This document shows, piece by piece, positions 34,277-43,058 of a stretch of DNA of 64,000 nucleotides. The translations under genes and the position numbers were made by a program. The DNA comes from Paraburkholderia sediminicola (GTDB lineage: Bacteria; Pseudomonadota; Gammaproteobacteria; Burkholderiales; Burkholderiaceae). Location: contig NZ_CADIKC010000012.1 of the NCBI RefSeq assembly GCF_902859805.1, positions 124,001 to 188,000 on the forward strand. The letters are read 5' to 3'. Under the pieces are notes generated by a model that did no database searches, had not been told where the DNA came from, and worked only from the letters and a program-made list of their open reading frames with translations. Numbering within the stretch: position 1 is the first letter of the stretch; every line of letters starts with the position of its first letter.

Positions 34277-36631
34277 ATGACTCTCCTGCACGAGCAGCCG
34301 ACCGCTGAACCCTTGACGCCCGAACAGCAGTTCGAGCATGACATCGCTCTGGTTTTGCAGACCGCGCTGGCGCATCACCACAAGGAAGAGTTCGACGACG
34401 CCGAAGCGCTGTACAAGGCGATCCTCGACGCCATGCCCAGCCACACCGACGTGCAGTACAACCTCGGCGTGCTGTACGTGCAGCGCAGTCGTCCTGTCGA
34501 CGCGCTGCCACACCTGGAAGCCGCGCTCGGCGGCGCGCCGAACAACGGGCAATTCTGGGTTGCTTACATCAACGCATTGATCGACGCGGACCAGACCCAG
34601 ACGGCGTGGCTGGCACTGGAAATGGGGCAGCAAAGGGGATTGAAGGGACCGGCAGTCGACGGACTGATCACGCGGATGGCACGCGGCGGCGCCGGGTTCG
34701 CCACGGCCGCCGTCGCACCTGTCGTTGCATCGCCGGAGGCCACTGCGACGGTGGTCATCTCGACAGACCGGAATGCCACGGAACCCACAACGGCTACACT
34801 CGATGCGCGCCGCCCCTCCCCACAAGAAATAAGCCGCTTCAACACGCTCTACGCCAGAGGCCACGTTCCGGATTCCATCAAGCTCGCACAAAGCCTGACG
34901 GAACGATTTCCGTCGAGCGGCCTCGCATGGCGTTGCCTTGGTATTGCTCTGCATAAGGCTGGCCAATACAGCGATTCCGCCGAGCCCCTGAGAAACGCCA
35001 TCAAGTTTGGTAGCGACGATTCCGACGTTCGCAAGGCGCTGGCCGACTTGCTGCGCCTGCTCGGTCACTATGCCGATGCAGAAGCCGAGTGTAGAAAACT
35101 GCTCGAACTGCATCCAGACCATTCAGAAGGCCATCGCATCCTTGGCATGGTGCTCGCCGGCCTCGGCCGCACCCGCGAAGGGATCGCCGAGTGCCGCCGC
35201 GCAGCCGAACTCACGCCCGACTACGCGGAGTCACATAGCACGCTGGGCGTCGTACTGCTTAACGCCGGCGCGACGGACGAGGCCGAGCTATGCTTTCGCC
35301 GCGCGCTCGAGCTCGATCCCAAGAATGCACCGACGCGCAGCAATTTGCTCTTCACCATCGCGCACAACCCGCACATCGCCGCGGAGCAAATCTACGCCGA
35401 ACATCGCGAATTTGCCCGGATTCATGAAGCATCGCTGCGCTTGCCGAAGCCGCGTCACACGAATAGCCGCGCACGCGATCGTCAGCTGAAAATCGGCATC
35501 GTCTCCGGCGACTTGTTCCGGCACGCGGTCGCCTCCTACCTGATGCCGATCATGGAGCCCCTCGCGAAAGACGAGAGCCTGCAGCTCCATGTCTACTACA
35601 ACCATGTCCAGGAAGATGACTACACGCACTGGTTGCGCAGCCAGTCCAACCAATGGACTACCGTCTCGGGCATGTCGGACGAGCAGTTCATCGCCAAGGT
35701 TCGCGCCGACAAGATCGATATCCTGATCGACCTGAGCGGACATACCGGCCGTAACCGGCTGCAGGCGTTCGCGCGCAAGCCCGCGCCGATTCAGGTCAGC
35801 TGGATCGGATACCCGGCGACGACCGGTCTCGACGCGATGGACTACTACCTCAGCGACCGCTTCTTTACGCCGTTCGGCGACATGGAGCAGCAGTTCTCCG
35901 AGAAACTCGTGCACCTGGCAGCCATCGGGCCGTTCCAGCCGGACAGGAATGCCCCGCCGGTCAACATCCTGCCGGCCATGCATAACGGCTACATCACGTT
36001 CGGCAGTTTCAACCGGTTGAACAAGTTGCGCCCCGACGTGATCGCCGTGTGGGCGAGGTTGCTTCGCGAGTTGCCCACTGCCCGGATGGTGCTCGGTTCG
36101 ATGAACGGCGACGAAGGCGACGAAAACCTCATCAACTGGTTCGTCAACGAAGGCATTTCACGAGACCGCCTGACTTTCCGTCCGCGTTCCCGCGTAGAGG
36201 TCTACCTGCAACAGCACTTTCAGGTCGACATCTGCCTCGACACCTTCCCCTATACCGGTTCGACGACCGTTCTGAACTCGTTGTGGATGGGTGCGCCTAC
36301 GCTGACGATCGCAGGCAAGACCATGGCAAGTCGGGCAGCGACGGCATGGCTCGCCCATTCGGGTCTCGACGCGTTCGCGGCCGAAGATGCGGATGACTTC
36401 GTGGCAAAGGGCATCAAGCTGGCCTCCGACATCCCCGCACTCGCGAGCATTCGCACGGCGTTGCGGGAGCGCTGCGTACAGTCGCCCCCGTTCCAGCCGG
36501 AAGTTGTCGCAGAAAGCCTATCTCGCGCATTCCGCACGATGTGGCATCGCTGGTGCAACGATCTCGCACCGGCCGCCTTCAGCGCGCACGATCCGCAAGC
36601 AGCAAGCGGCCACCCGGTTCACACCGCATAA
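34277..36631 (+). CDS. TPR protein with SPINDLY/OGT-type GT41 glycosyltransferase domain
   Basis: Cytoplasmic O-linked glycosyltransferase, 784 residues from the ATG at 34277. The N-terminal half has TPR units (for example residues 30-130 and a second run at about 195-370, ELTPDYAESHSTLGVVLLNA), which usually bind the protein acceptor. The C-terminal half is the GT41 catalytic region: IGIVSGDLFRHAVASYLMP, DLSGHTGRNRL, QVSWIGYPATTGLDAMDYYL, YITFGSFNRLNKLRPD and CLDTFPYTGSTTVLNSLWMG. Its place behind fliC-fliD-fliT and before two amino-sugar genes points to flagellin glycosylation (inference). Confidence 0.93.
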   Translation: MTLLHEQPTAEPLTPEQQFEHDIALVLQTALAHHHKEEFDDAEALYKAILDAMPSHTDVQYNLGVLYVQRSRPVDALPHLEAALGGAPNNGQFWVAYINALIDADQTQTAWLALEMGQQRGLKGPAVDGLITRMARGGAGFATAAVAPVVASPEATATVVISTDRNATEPTTATLDARRPSPQEISRFNTLYARGHVPDSIKLAQSLTERFPSSGLAWRCLGIALHKAGQYSDSAEPLRNAIKFGSDDSDVRKALADLLRLLGHYADAEAECRKLLELHPDHSEGHRILGMVLAGLGRTREGIAECRRAAELTPDYAESHSTLGVVLLNAGATDEAELCFRRALELDPKNAPTRSNLLFTIAHNPHIAAEQIYAEHREFARIHEASLRLPKPRHTNSRARDRQLKIGIVSGDLFRHAVASYLMPIMEPLAKDESLQLHVYYNHVQEDDYTHWLRSQSNQWTTVSGMSDEQFIAKVRADKIDILIDLSGHTGRNRLQAFARKPAPIQVSWIGYPATTGLDAMDYYLSDRFFTPFGDMEQQFSEKLVHLAAIGPFQPDRNAPPVNILPAMHNGYITFGSFNRLNKLRPDVIAVWARLLRELPTARMVLGSMNGDEGDENLINWFVNEGISRDRLTFRPRSRVEVYLQQHFQVDICLDTFPYTGSTTVLNSLWMGAPTLTIAGKTMASRAATAWLAHSGLDAFAAEDADDFVAKGIKLASDIPALASIRTALRERCVQSPPFQPEVVAESLSRAFRTMWHRWCNDLAPAAFSAHDPQAASGHPVHTA

Positions 36632-36677
36632 CGGCCGCCATCCGTGACCCGGACTAAAAAACAGTAGCGAGGAAACC

Positions 36678-37826
36678 ATGGGCTCAAGCGCTCCTCTTCG
36701 TGCGATCGCGTCACTGGACGACGAACGCATCTATGTGACCCAGCCGCATCTGCCGCCGCTGGCCGAGTTCCTGCCGTACCTCGAGAAGATCTGGAACAGC
36801 AAGATCCTCACGAACGGGGGGCCGTTCCACCAGCAACTCGAAAAGGCGCTCTGCGAGTATCTGGGCGTGGAGCACCTCGCACTGTTCGCGAACGGCACGC
36901 TGGCCCTCGTTACTGCACTGCAGGCGTTGCGCATCAATGGCGAAGTGATTACGACGCCCTACTCGTTCGCAGCGACCGCGCATTCACTCCTCTGGAACGG
37001 CATCAAGCCGGTTTTCGTGGACGTCGACCCGGACACGCTCAATCTCGATCCGGAGAAGATCGAAGCGGCCATCACGCCGCAAACCACCGCGATCATGCCG
37101 GTGCATTGCTACGGCCATCCCTGCGACGTGAAAGCCATCCAGAAGATCGCCGATAACTACAACCTCAAGGTCATCTACGACGCCGCGCACGCGTTCGGCG
37201 TGCAGACCGAAGAGGGCAGCGTGCTCAAGCACGGCGATCTGTCGATCGTCAGTTTCCACGCCACCAAGGTCTTCAATACGTTCGAAGGCGGCGCGATCAT
37301 CTGCCCGGATGCGAAGACGAAGCAGCGTATCGACCATCTGAAGAACTTCGGTTTCGTGGATGAGGTGACCGTTGTGGCCGCCGGCATCAACGGCAAGATG
37401 AGCGAAATCAACGCCGCCTTTGGGCTTCTGCAACTGCAGCACGTCGACAATGCACTGGCGAAACGCAAGTCAATCGACGCGCAGTATCGAAAGCTGCTGG
37501 CTAACGTGCCCGGTATCCGCTGCCTGTCGGACGCAGGCGAAAAAGTCGCGAACTACGCGTACTTTCCCGTTCAGGTCGAAGACAATTTTCCGATCAGCCG
37601 CGATGCGCTGTATGACCACCTGAAGCAACACGATATCTATGCGCGTCGCTACTTCTACCCGCTGATTTCTGAATTCCCGATGTATCGTGGCCTGCCGTCG
37701 TCGCACAAGGACAATCTGAGCGCCGCCAGCGCGGCGTCGAAACGGATCTTGTGCCTGCCGATCTATCCCGATCTGAATCCGGTACAGGTTGAACGCATTG
37801 TCAGCATCGTCGCCGGCATTCAGTGA
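36678..37826 (+). CDS. DegT/DnrJ/EryC1 sugar aminotransferase
   Basis: PLP-dependent aminotransferase acting on a keto-sugar nucleotide, 382 residues. The PLP lysine is K197 in SFHATKVFNTFEGG. The Asp that contacts the PLP nitrogen is in VIYDAAHAFG (D168). The substrate family is probably dTDP- or UDP-4-keto-6-deoxy sugars, as for VioA, PseC or ArnB-like enzymes; the exact sugar cannot be told. It lies 46 bases after the OGT gene and 32 bases before an acetyltransferase, forming a three-gene operon. Confidence 0.92.
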   Translation: MGSSAPLRAIASLDDERIYVTQPHLPPLAEFLPYLEKIWNSKILTNGGPFHQQLEKALCEYLGVEHLALFANGTLALVTALQALRINGEVITTPYSFAATAHSLLWNGIKPVFVDVDPDTLNLDPEKIEAAITPQTTAIMPVHCYGHPCDVKAIQKIADNYNLKVIYDAAHAFGVQTEEGSVLKHGDLSIVSFHATKVFNTFEGGAIICPDAKTKQRIDHLKNFGFVDEVTVVAAGINGKMSEINAAFGLLQLQHVDNALAKRKSIDAQYRKLLANVPGIRCLSDAGEKVANYAYFPVQVEDNFPISRDALYDHLKQHDIYARRYFYPLISEFPMYRGLPSSHKDNLSAASAASKRILCLPIYPDLNPVQVERIVSIVAGIQ

Positions 37827-37858
37827 ATTGAGCCGGCCTTAAAAGCGGGACGCATGCA

Positions 37859-38521
37859 ATGCAAAACATCGTGCTGGTTGGGTCTTCCGGCCACGCCAAA
37901 GTCGTTATCGACGTCGTCGAAAAGCAGGGGTGCTACCGGATCGCCGGCCTCATCGACGCTTTTCGCACGCCTGGTGAAGAGACTCTTGGTTACCGGGTTC
38001 TCGGCGGCGAAGCTGACCTGCCAGGCTTGGCGGCAGAGCACGATCTCAAGGGTCTCATCGTAGCAATCGGAGATAACTACGTTCGCGCCAAAGTGGCCGC
38101 CAAAGTGGCCGACGTCTGCCCGCAATTGCCGTTCGTCAGTGCTTTGCACCCTGCAGCCAGCGTCGGCAAGGGGACACGCATCGGCGCCGGCACGGTCGTC
38201 ATGGCGGGCGCCGTTATCAATGCCGACTGCCGCGTGGGTCAGTTCTGCATTGTGAACACGAAGGCATCGCTCGATCACGATTGCGTCATGGACGATTTTT
38301 CGAGCCTGGCGCCTGGCGTCACCACCGGCGGCAATTGCCGCGTCGGCAGCCACGCCGCCGTGAGCATCGGCGCCGTGCTGCGCCATGGAATCACGATTGG
38401 CGAGCACAGCGTGGTGGGCGCCGGGTCCATCGTTCTGAAAGCGGTCGATGCTTTTTCGGTGACGTACGGAAACCCCGCGAAAAGGATCCGAGATCGCCAG
38501 AAGGGCGACAAGTATCTTTAA
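37859..38521 (+). CDS. PglD/VioB/NeuD-type sugar O/N-acetyltransferase
   Basis: Left-handed beta-helix acyltransferase, 220 residues. The N-terminal Rossmann-like part has the family start NIVLVGSSGHAKVVIDVVE. The C-terminal hexapeptide repeats run from about residue 95 to 205, and catalytic His is H140 (NTKASLDHDCVM). These enzymes acetylate the amino group made by a neighbouring aminotransferase, which fits the DegT gene just upstream. I use the ATG at 37859; an ATG five bases earlier is in another frame. Together the pair would make an N-acetylated amino-dideoxy sugar. Confidence 0.92.
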   Translation: MQNIVLVGSSGHAKVVIDVVEKQGCYRIAGLIDAFRTPGEETLGYRVLGGEADLPGLAAEHDLKGLIVAIGDNYVRAKVAAKVADVCPQLPFVSALHPAASVGKGTRIGAGTVVMAGAVINADCRVGQFCIVNTKASLDHDCVMDDFSSLAPGVTTGGNCRVGSHAAVSIGAVLRHGITIGEHSVVGAGSIVLKAVDAFSVTYGNPAKRIRDRQKGDKYL

Positions 38522-38542
38522 TCAGAATCGGCCGCCACCGCC

Positions 38543-40897
38543 TCACCGCCTGAATCGTCCACCTCCGCCGCCGAAGTGCCGCTGCGGCTGAAACTGCCCA
38601 CTCGCTCGCGCATTGCCAAGATCGTGTCCCTGCCTGAGCGAGTCGAGCCGCTGGGTCTGGCTGGCGTTCGGCTGAACCGGCTGCCAGCCGTCAGCGCTGT
38701 GCTGCTCCCAGCCGCCGCCCTGATCATGGCGGTAGACGTTGCCGTCGCTGCCCGCATAGACATTACCGTTATTCCACGCGACCGCGTTACCGGTGTTCTT
38801 GTTGCCCACCACGCCGCGCGAACCCGCCTGATGATCGCCTGAATTCGTGTTGCCGGTTACGCCCGCTTCGGCCACGCCGTAGCGGCCGGTCTGTGCGTTG
38901 TAGCCGGCGCGTTGCCCGCCCGCCGCGTAATCGCCGGTGCCCTGGTTACCCACTACGCCGCCACGTCCCGCACCGCTGCGTCCCGTCGACGGATCGCTGA
39001 ACGAGCCTTGCCGTCCCGCCTCGTAGTTGCCGTTGTACGCGTTCTCGACGGCGCCACGACTGCCCTGGTAGTGAGCGCCAGTGTACGGATTGAAACCGGA
39101 TACGGACGACCCCGCCCAGCTATTGCCGGTCCAGCCGTTCCAGCCGCTCGCGTGGGTCACGGTGGCCTGCCCTCCCCAGCGGCCATAAATATTGGCCTGG
39201 TTGACGTTCGCATATTGCCAGCTGCCGCCCCAATACGGACCCCAGTACGGCGACGGCGCGCCCCACGTGGCGCCGATCGCGAAACCGAAAGCGAAGCCCA
39301 CCGTGGTCCCGAGCGCGAAGCCGGCGCCGTAGCCATAAGTGGCCGGATAGCCGTAGTAGACGTCGCCGACATACGGCGCGTACACATAGCCGGTGCCGTA
39401 CACGACGGTTCCGTCCGCATTGACGACTACACCCATGTAGCCCGGCGTATAGCCGACCACGACCGTCTCCGGCGTCGACGAATAGACGTGAACGTAGGTC
39501 ACATAATGCACGGGCGAAGCCGCCGGAATCGTATAGATCGCGGCCGGCACGGTATCGGCAACCTGCCACGGACCGCTCGCTGCGCTTGCCGTGAACCAGA
39601 TGCCGTTGGCAACCGCAAAGAATTGCGAAGGCCCGGTCTCGATCACCGGCGTCGCGGTGTTCACCGCATACGCGAGCGATGTCCCCACGATCCCGACGAA
39701 CTTCGGCGCGCCGTCATAGACCACCTTCAGCGTGGTGGTCTTGCGCGATACGGTTGCCGTCTGCGGGATGGTTGCGGCAATCGCCGCCTCCTTCGCCTGC
39801 GACGTGCCAGGCACGGAGACGAGCGCATTGGCGCGCGGGTCGTCGGCGGCGATCTTCGCGAAATCGCCCGGCAGACTCTTGCCGTCGACGAAGGTCCATG
39901 GTCCATTCAGACTCGCCGCAGTGAACCAGCGGCCCGACAGCAGCAAGTAGTAATGGTTGTCGCGCGGCTCGACGAAGAGCGCATGGTCGGCGTTGGCGAC
40001 GGAGAGCAGATTCACGCCCTTCACCGGTTGCAGCGAAGGCTTGCCGGTCGTCACCACCAGTTCGGCCGGCTGCGCGGCGACCACCACGTCCGGTGCCTGC
40101 GCCGGTTTCTTGCCATCGGTGGGGAGCATCGGATCGGACTTCAGATTGGTCTGCGCGTTTTTCGCTGCAACAACCAGTTCGTGCGGCGGCGTCGCGTTCA
40201 AATGCCACGGACCGTCGAGCGAATTCGCCTCGTACCAGTAACCCGCGGCATCCAGATGTAGCGTACCGCTCGCGTCTTTGAGCAGCATCGCCCGCGTGTT
40301 GATCAGGCGTTGATAGTGCGTGCCGCCGAGCGCACGCCAGTTCGCGTCGCCATCGACTAGCACGAGCAGCGTGGGGCGTTCGGCAAAGATGATGTTCGGC
40401 ACGTTGTTCTGTACCGCGACGCCGGGTTCGCTGCCTTCGTGAGTGCTGGCATAACTGGCCTGCAGTTGTTCGAGCGAGGTGGTCAGTCCGTCTTTGGGTA
40501 TGCGTGCCTGCAAGGCTTCTTTGACGCCGGCGGCAGCGGACGGCGTGGCCGGCATATCGACCTGGTCGATGACGATATCGAGCAGCTGAACAGTCGAGCT
40601 GGTCTTGTCGACTTCAGCCCGCGCGGTGAAATGCGCGACGCCGTAGTTGGGCGTGGCGCTCTTCGCACCGACCGCAAAAGCCGCGCGGCCTTCGATCCGG
40701 TTGCCCTGCCACACTTCCACCTGCGGCTGATACAGCTCGATGCGCTGCTGTGCGCTATCGAAGTCGCGCGGCCAGACGGTCGGCAGCGGCTGGACGGCAA
40801 TGGCGGCGAGCGCCTGCCCGGGTGTGGCGAGTGTCACCGCCAGCGACGTGCAGACGCCCGCGAGCAACAGCAAGGACTGCTTCATCGTAGTTTTCAT
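38543..40897 (-). CDS. Large exported protein with three GPW repeats and Gly/Tyr-rich tail
   Basis: A 784-residue exported protein; the ATG at 40897 has GGAG nine bases upstream and the signal peptide ends near GQALA (about residue 31). Three copies of a W-[YF]-x-A-x-S-x-x-GPW motif sit at about 219-231, 322-335 and 432-445, spaced roughly 105 residues apart. A Tyr/Gly-rich hydrophobic stretch (about 475-560) precedes a low-complexity C-terminal third with GNxxTG and GVVGNxxTGD type repeats and an Arg-rich end. It resembles proteins annotated as carbohydrate-binding family V/XII, but the function is unknown. It is probably on the cell surface. It is convergent with the acetyltransferase gene, 21 bases apart. 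Confidence 0.85.
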   Translation of the reverse strand: MKTTMKQSLLLLAGVCTSLAVTLATPGQALAAIAVQPLPTVWPRDFDSAQQRIELYQPQVEVWQGNRIEGRAAFAVGAKSATPNYGVAHFTARAEVDKTSSTVQLLDIVIDQVDMPATPSAAAGVKEALQARIPKDGLTTSLEQLQASYASTHEGSEPGVAVQNNVPNIIFAERPTLLVLVDGDANWRALGGTHYQRLINTRAMLLKDASGTLHLDAAGYWYEANSLDGPWHLNATPPHELVVAAKNAQTNLKSDPMLPTDGKKPAQAPDVVVAAQPAELVVTTGKPSLQPVKGVNLLSVANADHALFVEPRDNHYYLLLSGRWFTAASLNGPWTFVDGKSLPGDFAKIAADDPRANALVSVPGTSQAKEAAIAATIPQTATVSRKTTTLKVVYDGAPKFVGIVGTSLAYAVNTATPVIETGPSQFFAVANGIWFTASAASGPWQVADTVPAAIYTIPAASPVHYVTYVHVYSSTPETVVVGYTPGYMGVVVNADGTVVYGTGYVYAPYVGDVYYGYPATYGYGAGFALGTTVGFAFGFAIGATWGAPSPYWGPYWGGSWQYANVNQANIYGRWGGQATVTHASGWNGWTGNSWAGSSVSGFNPYTGAHYQGSRGAVENAYNGNYEAGRQGSFSDPSTGRSGAGRGGVVGNQGTGDYAAGGQRAGYNAQTGRYGVAEAGVTGNTNSGDHQAGSRGVVGNKNTGNAVAWNNGNVYAGSDGNVYRHDQGGGWEQHSADGWQPVQPNASQTQRLDSLRQGHDLGNARASGQFQPQRHFGGGGGRFRR

Positions 40898-41067
40898 TGT
40901 GCATCGCTCCATGAGCATCGACGGCGGGATAAACCGGTCAACGGACGCGGCGGGCTCGGCCGGCAAGTCAACCGAGCCCGCTGACCGGCAAGGATTCGAA
41001 TCGCTCCTGCCGAGCCGTCAGCGTGACCTTCATATCAAGCAATGCCATCCTGCTCAGTGCTGATGCA

Positions 41068-41796
41068 TCAGGTATTCGTCGCGGCCATCGCCTTCAAGGA
41101 CTCGCTTTTTGCGCGCAGCAACTCGGTCAGGATTTCCAGTGACCGTCCCTCGTCTGCCGTCAGGTCAACGAGGAAACGGTCGTTATTTTTTTGCAGCCAG
41201 GACATCGACATGTCCCACCATTGAAGTTCAAGAAGTTTCTCGCGGATGCGTTCGGAGAAACGGAATCGAACCAGGCGTGCAGGACTACCCACGTAGATGC
41301 CATAGGGTTCACTTTTGAAATTGGGCGGCACCAGGGTTCTTGCACCGATAACGCAGCCATTTTCAATCGTGGAACCGCCAAGAAACATCGCTTCGTCGCC
41401 GATCCATACGTCGTTACGGATTACCGTGTCACCGTATTGAGGCGGTGGGACGTTGTTTAACCCACTACCGAACGCACTAAGCATCGACGTTGAAATCGTC
41501 CGCATGTCGTGCTGCCCATTGAGCAGGAACTTCAGTCTCAAGCCACCCGCGACGAATTTTCCGACTACAAGCTTCTGCAACCCGGCATCGTATTTGGCGA
41601 TCGAGCCGACACCGATTCCCGAACACTTGCCAATCGAGAAAGTCCCAACCTTCGCTTCTTCATCCAGCCAGTCGCGAAAGAAGTTATTCGGGATTATCGA
41701 GATCGATCCATCCTGATACCCGAGGACGATAAACGCCTTCGAAAAGGGGTGTTGGGGTTGAACTCCAATACAGTCGTCTGATGTGGTTACGTTCAT
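41068..41796 (-). CDS. CatB-related hexapeptide O-acyltransferase
   Basis: Left-handed beta-helix acyltransferase of the xenobiotic acetyltransferase (CatB/XAT) group, 242 residues from the ATG at 41796. Typical features are the region NGQHDMRTISTSML, with the catalytic His in GQHD, and VIRNDVWIGDEAMFLGGSTI and GYVGSPARLVRFRF-like elements (here GIYVGSPARLVRFRF) near the C-terminus. The C-terminal 50 residues form a helical tail (WWDMSMSWLQKN). Base composition is lower in GC than its neighbours, suggesting transfer. It stands alone; the acceptor could be a polysaccharide. Confidence 0.88.
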   Translation of the reverse strand: MNVTTSDDCIGVQPQHPFSKAFIVLGYQDGSISIIPNNFFRDWLDEEAKVGTFSIGKCSGIGVGSIAKYDAGLQKLVVGKFVAGGLRLKFLLNGQHDMRTISTSMLSAFGSGLNNVPPPQYGDTVIRNDVWIGDEAMFLGGSTIENGCVIGARTLVPPNFKSEPYGIYVGSPARLVRFRFSERIREKLLELQWWDMSMSWLQKNNDRFLVDLTADEGRSLEILTELLRAKSESLKAMAATNT

Positions 41797-41985
41797 GATG
41801 GTCCGCAAAAGGTGATTCGCATCGCGTCGCCGGCCATGCCTCAACATTGAGGTCGCGAATGGCGACGATGGTCATGAACAGCATATCGGCGAGCACTGCA
41901 GCGCACTTCGCCGATTAGGGCCTCATTTCACGACCAGTTCGATGCGTAACCACGTTTCACAGATCAGCGCCAAGTGCGCGCTCGG

Positions 41986-42957
41986 TTACTGGAAGGTCGC
42001 GCTGACCGACAGTTCGACCGCATTTCCCTTTGGCCGGTTGCTGACGTTGAATTCATTGACCCAACGCAGCGACGCCGACACCGGCGTTTTCTGGACCTTG
42101 CCCGACCAGGTGACCATCGGCCCGATACCCACCGAATGTCCCTGATTTCCGCCGGTGGCATCAGCTATTCCACCGCTGTCATGACCGAGTTGCTGGATAT
42201 AGCCACCCACCACACCCACGCCCCAGCCGCTGCCGAAGCGCTTGAGCGCGAGCAGGTCGAGCACGCTGACCGGTGCGTTGTGATAGTGCGTGTCGCTATT
42301 CGGCGTGTAAAAACCGACGCCGTAGTTCAGCGAAAGCTCGATCTCTTCCTTCGGGAACAGCTTCGTGTAGGAGACCGTCGGCGTGAAGGTCCACGTGTTC
42401 TGTCCGGCGTTGGCAAGCCGACTCGTGCTGTAAGCGCCAGTCGGCGCGTAAATCTGCACGCTGAACGCAATGTGATCGGTTTTGGTCAGGTGATAGCCCG
42501 CCACCACCGGCGTGAAGAAGAGATCGGCGAACTGTATGCCGTGATCATTCGGCAAGCGGCCGTGAAACGACGAGATATCGGTGTACTGGATCGGCACCCC
42601 GAACGAGGACGCGAAGTTCCAGCCGCCCAGTGTAATGCCCCACGTTTTGACCGCGTTGAGCATGGTGTACACAGCCGTGACGTCGATGCCCGCCGTGATC
42701 TGGCCGGCAATCGGAATCGTCCTGCTTGCGCCGAGCGAGCCTTCGTAATAGATCGTGGTGGCAGAGACAATCCAGTCGTCCGTGGGCGGCACGATACCAG
42801 CGTACGGCGTGATCTGCTGGCCGGTGATCGGCCTGCCGATGCCACCTTCAGTCGCCCACGCCTGCAGCGAAAGACCCATGCCGGTAGTGGTGAGAAGCGC
42901 GCCCGTGCACAACCTGGCGAGTGACCGGCCAACGGACAAACTGTTTGTGCGACTCAT
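41986..42957 (-). CDS. Outer-membrane transporter of the MetA/SphA type
   Basis: A 323-residue beta-barrel protein of the meta-pathway phenol-degradation-like (SphA) family, thought to pass small hydrophobic molecules through the outer membrane. I choose the ATG at 42957 with GAGG upstream. A signal peptide ends near LSLQAWAT. The alternating beta strands and the terminal aromatic-anchored strand ELSVSATFQ fit an outer-membrane barrel. It follows two DUF1254 genes in the same direction with a 101-base gap. Confidence 0.87.
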   Translation of the reverse strand: MSRTNSLSVGRSLARLCTGALLTTTGMGLSLQAWATEGGIGRPITGQQITPYAGIVPPTDDWIVSATTIYYEGSLGASRTIPIAGQITAGIDVTAVYTMLNAVKTWGITLGGWNFASSFGVPIQYTDISSFHGRLPNDHGIQFADLFFTPVVAGYHLTKTDHIAFSVQIYAPTGAYSTSRLANAGQNTWTFTPTVSYTKLFPKEEIELSLNYGVGFYTPNSDTHYHNAPVSVLDLLALKRFGSGWGVGVVGGYIQQLGHDSGGIADATGGNQGHSVGIGPMVTWSGKVQKTPVSASLRWVNEFNVSNRPKGNAVELSVSATFQ

Positions 42958-43058
42958 AATCATCCTCACGAAATTAACTTTCCGCACTTCCACCTTGCGG
43001 AACAAGGTTTTGACACACTGCGGCGACAAGCCGCACGCGTGTCCACCGGCGTGCTTTC

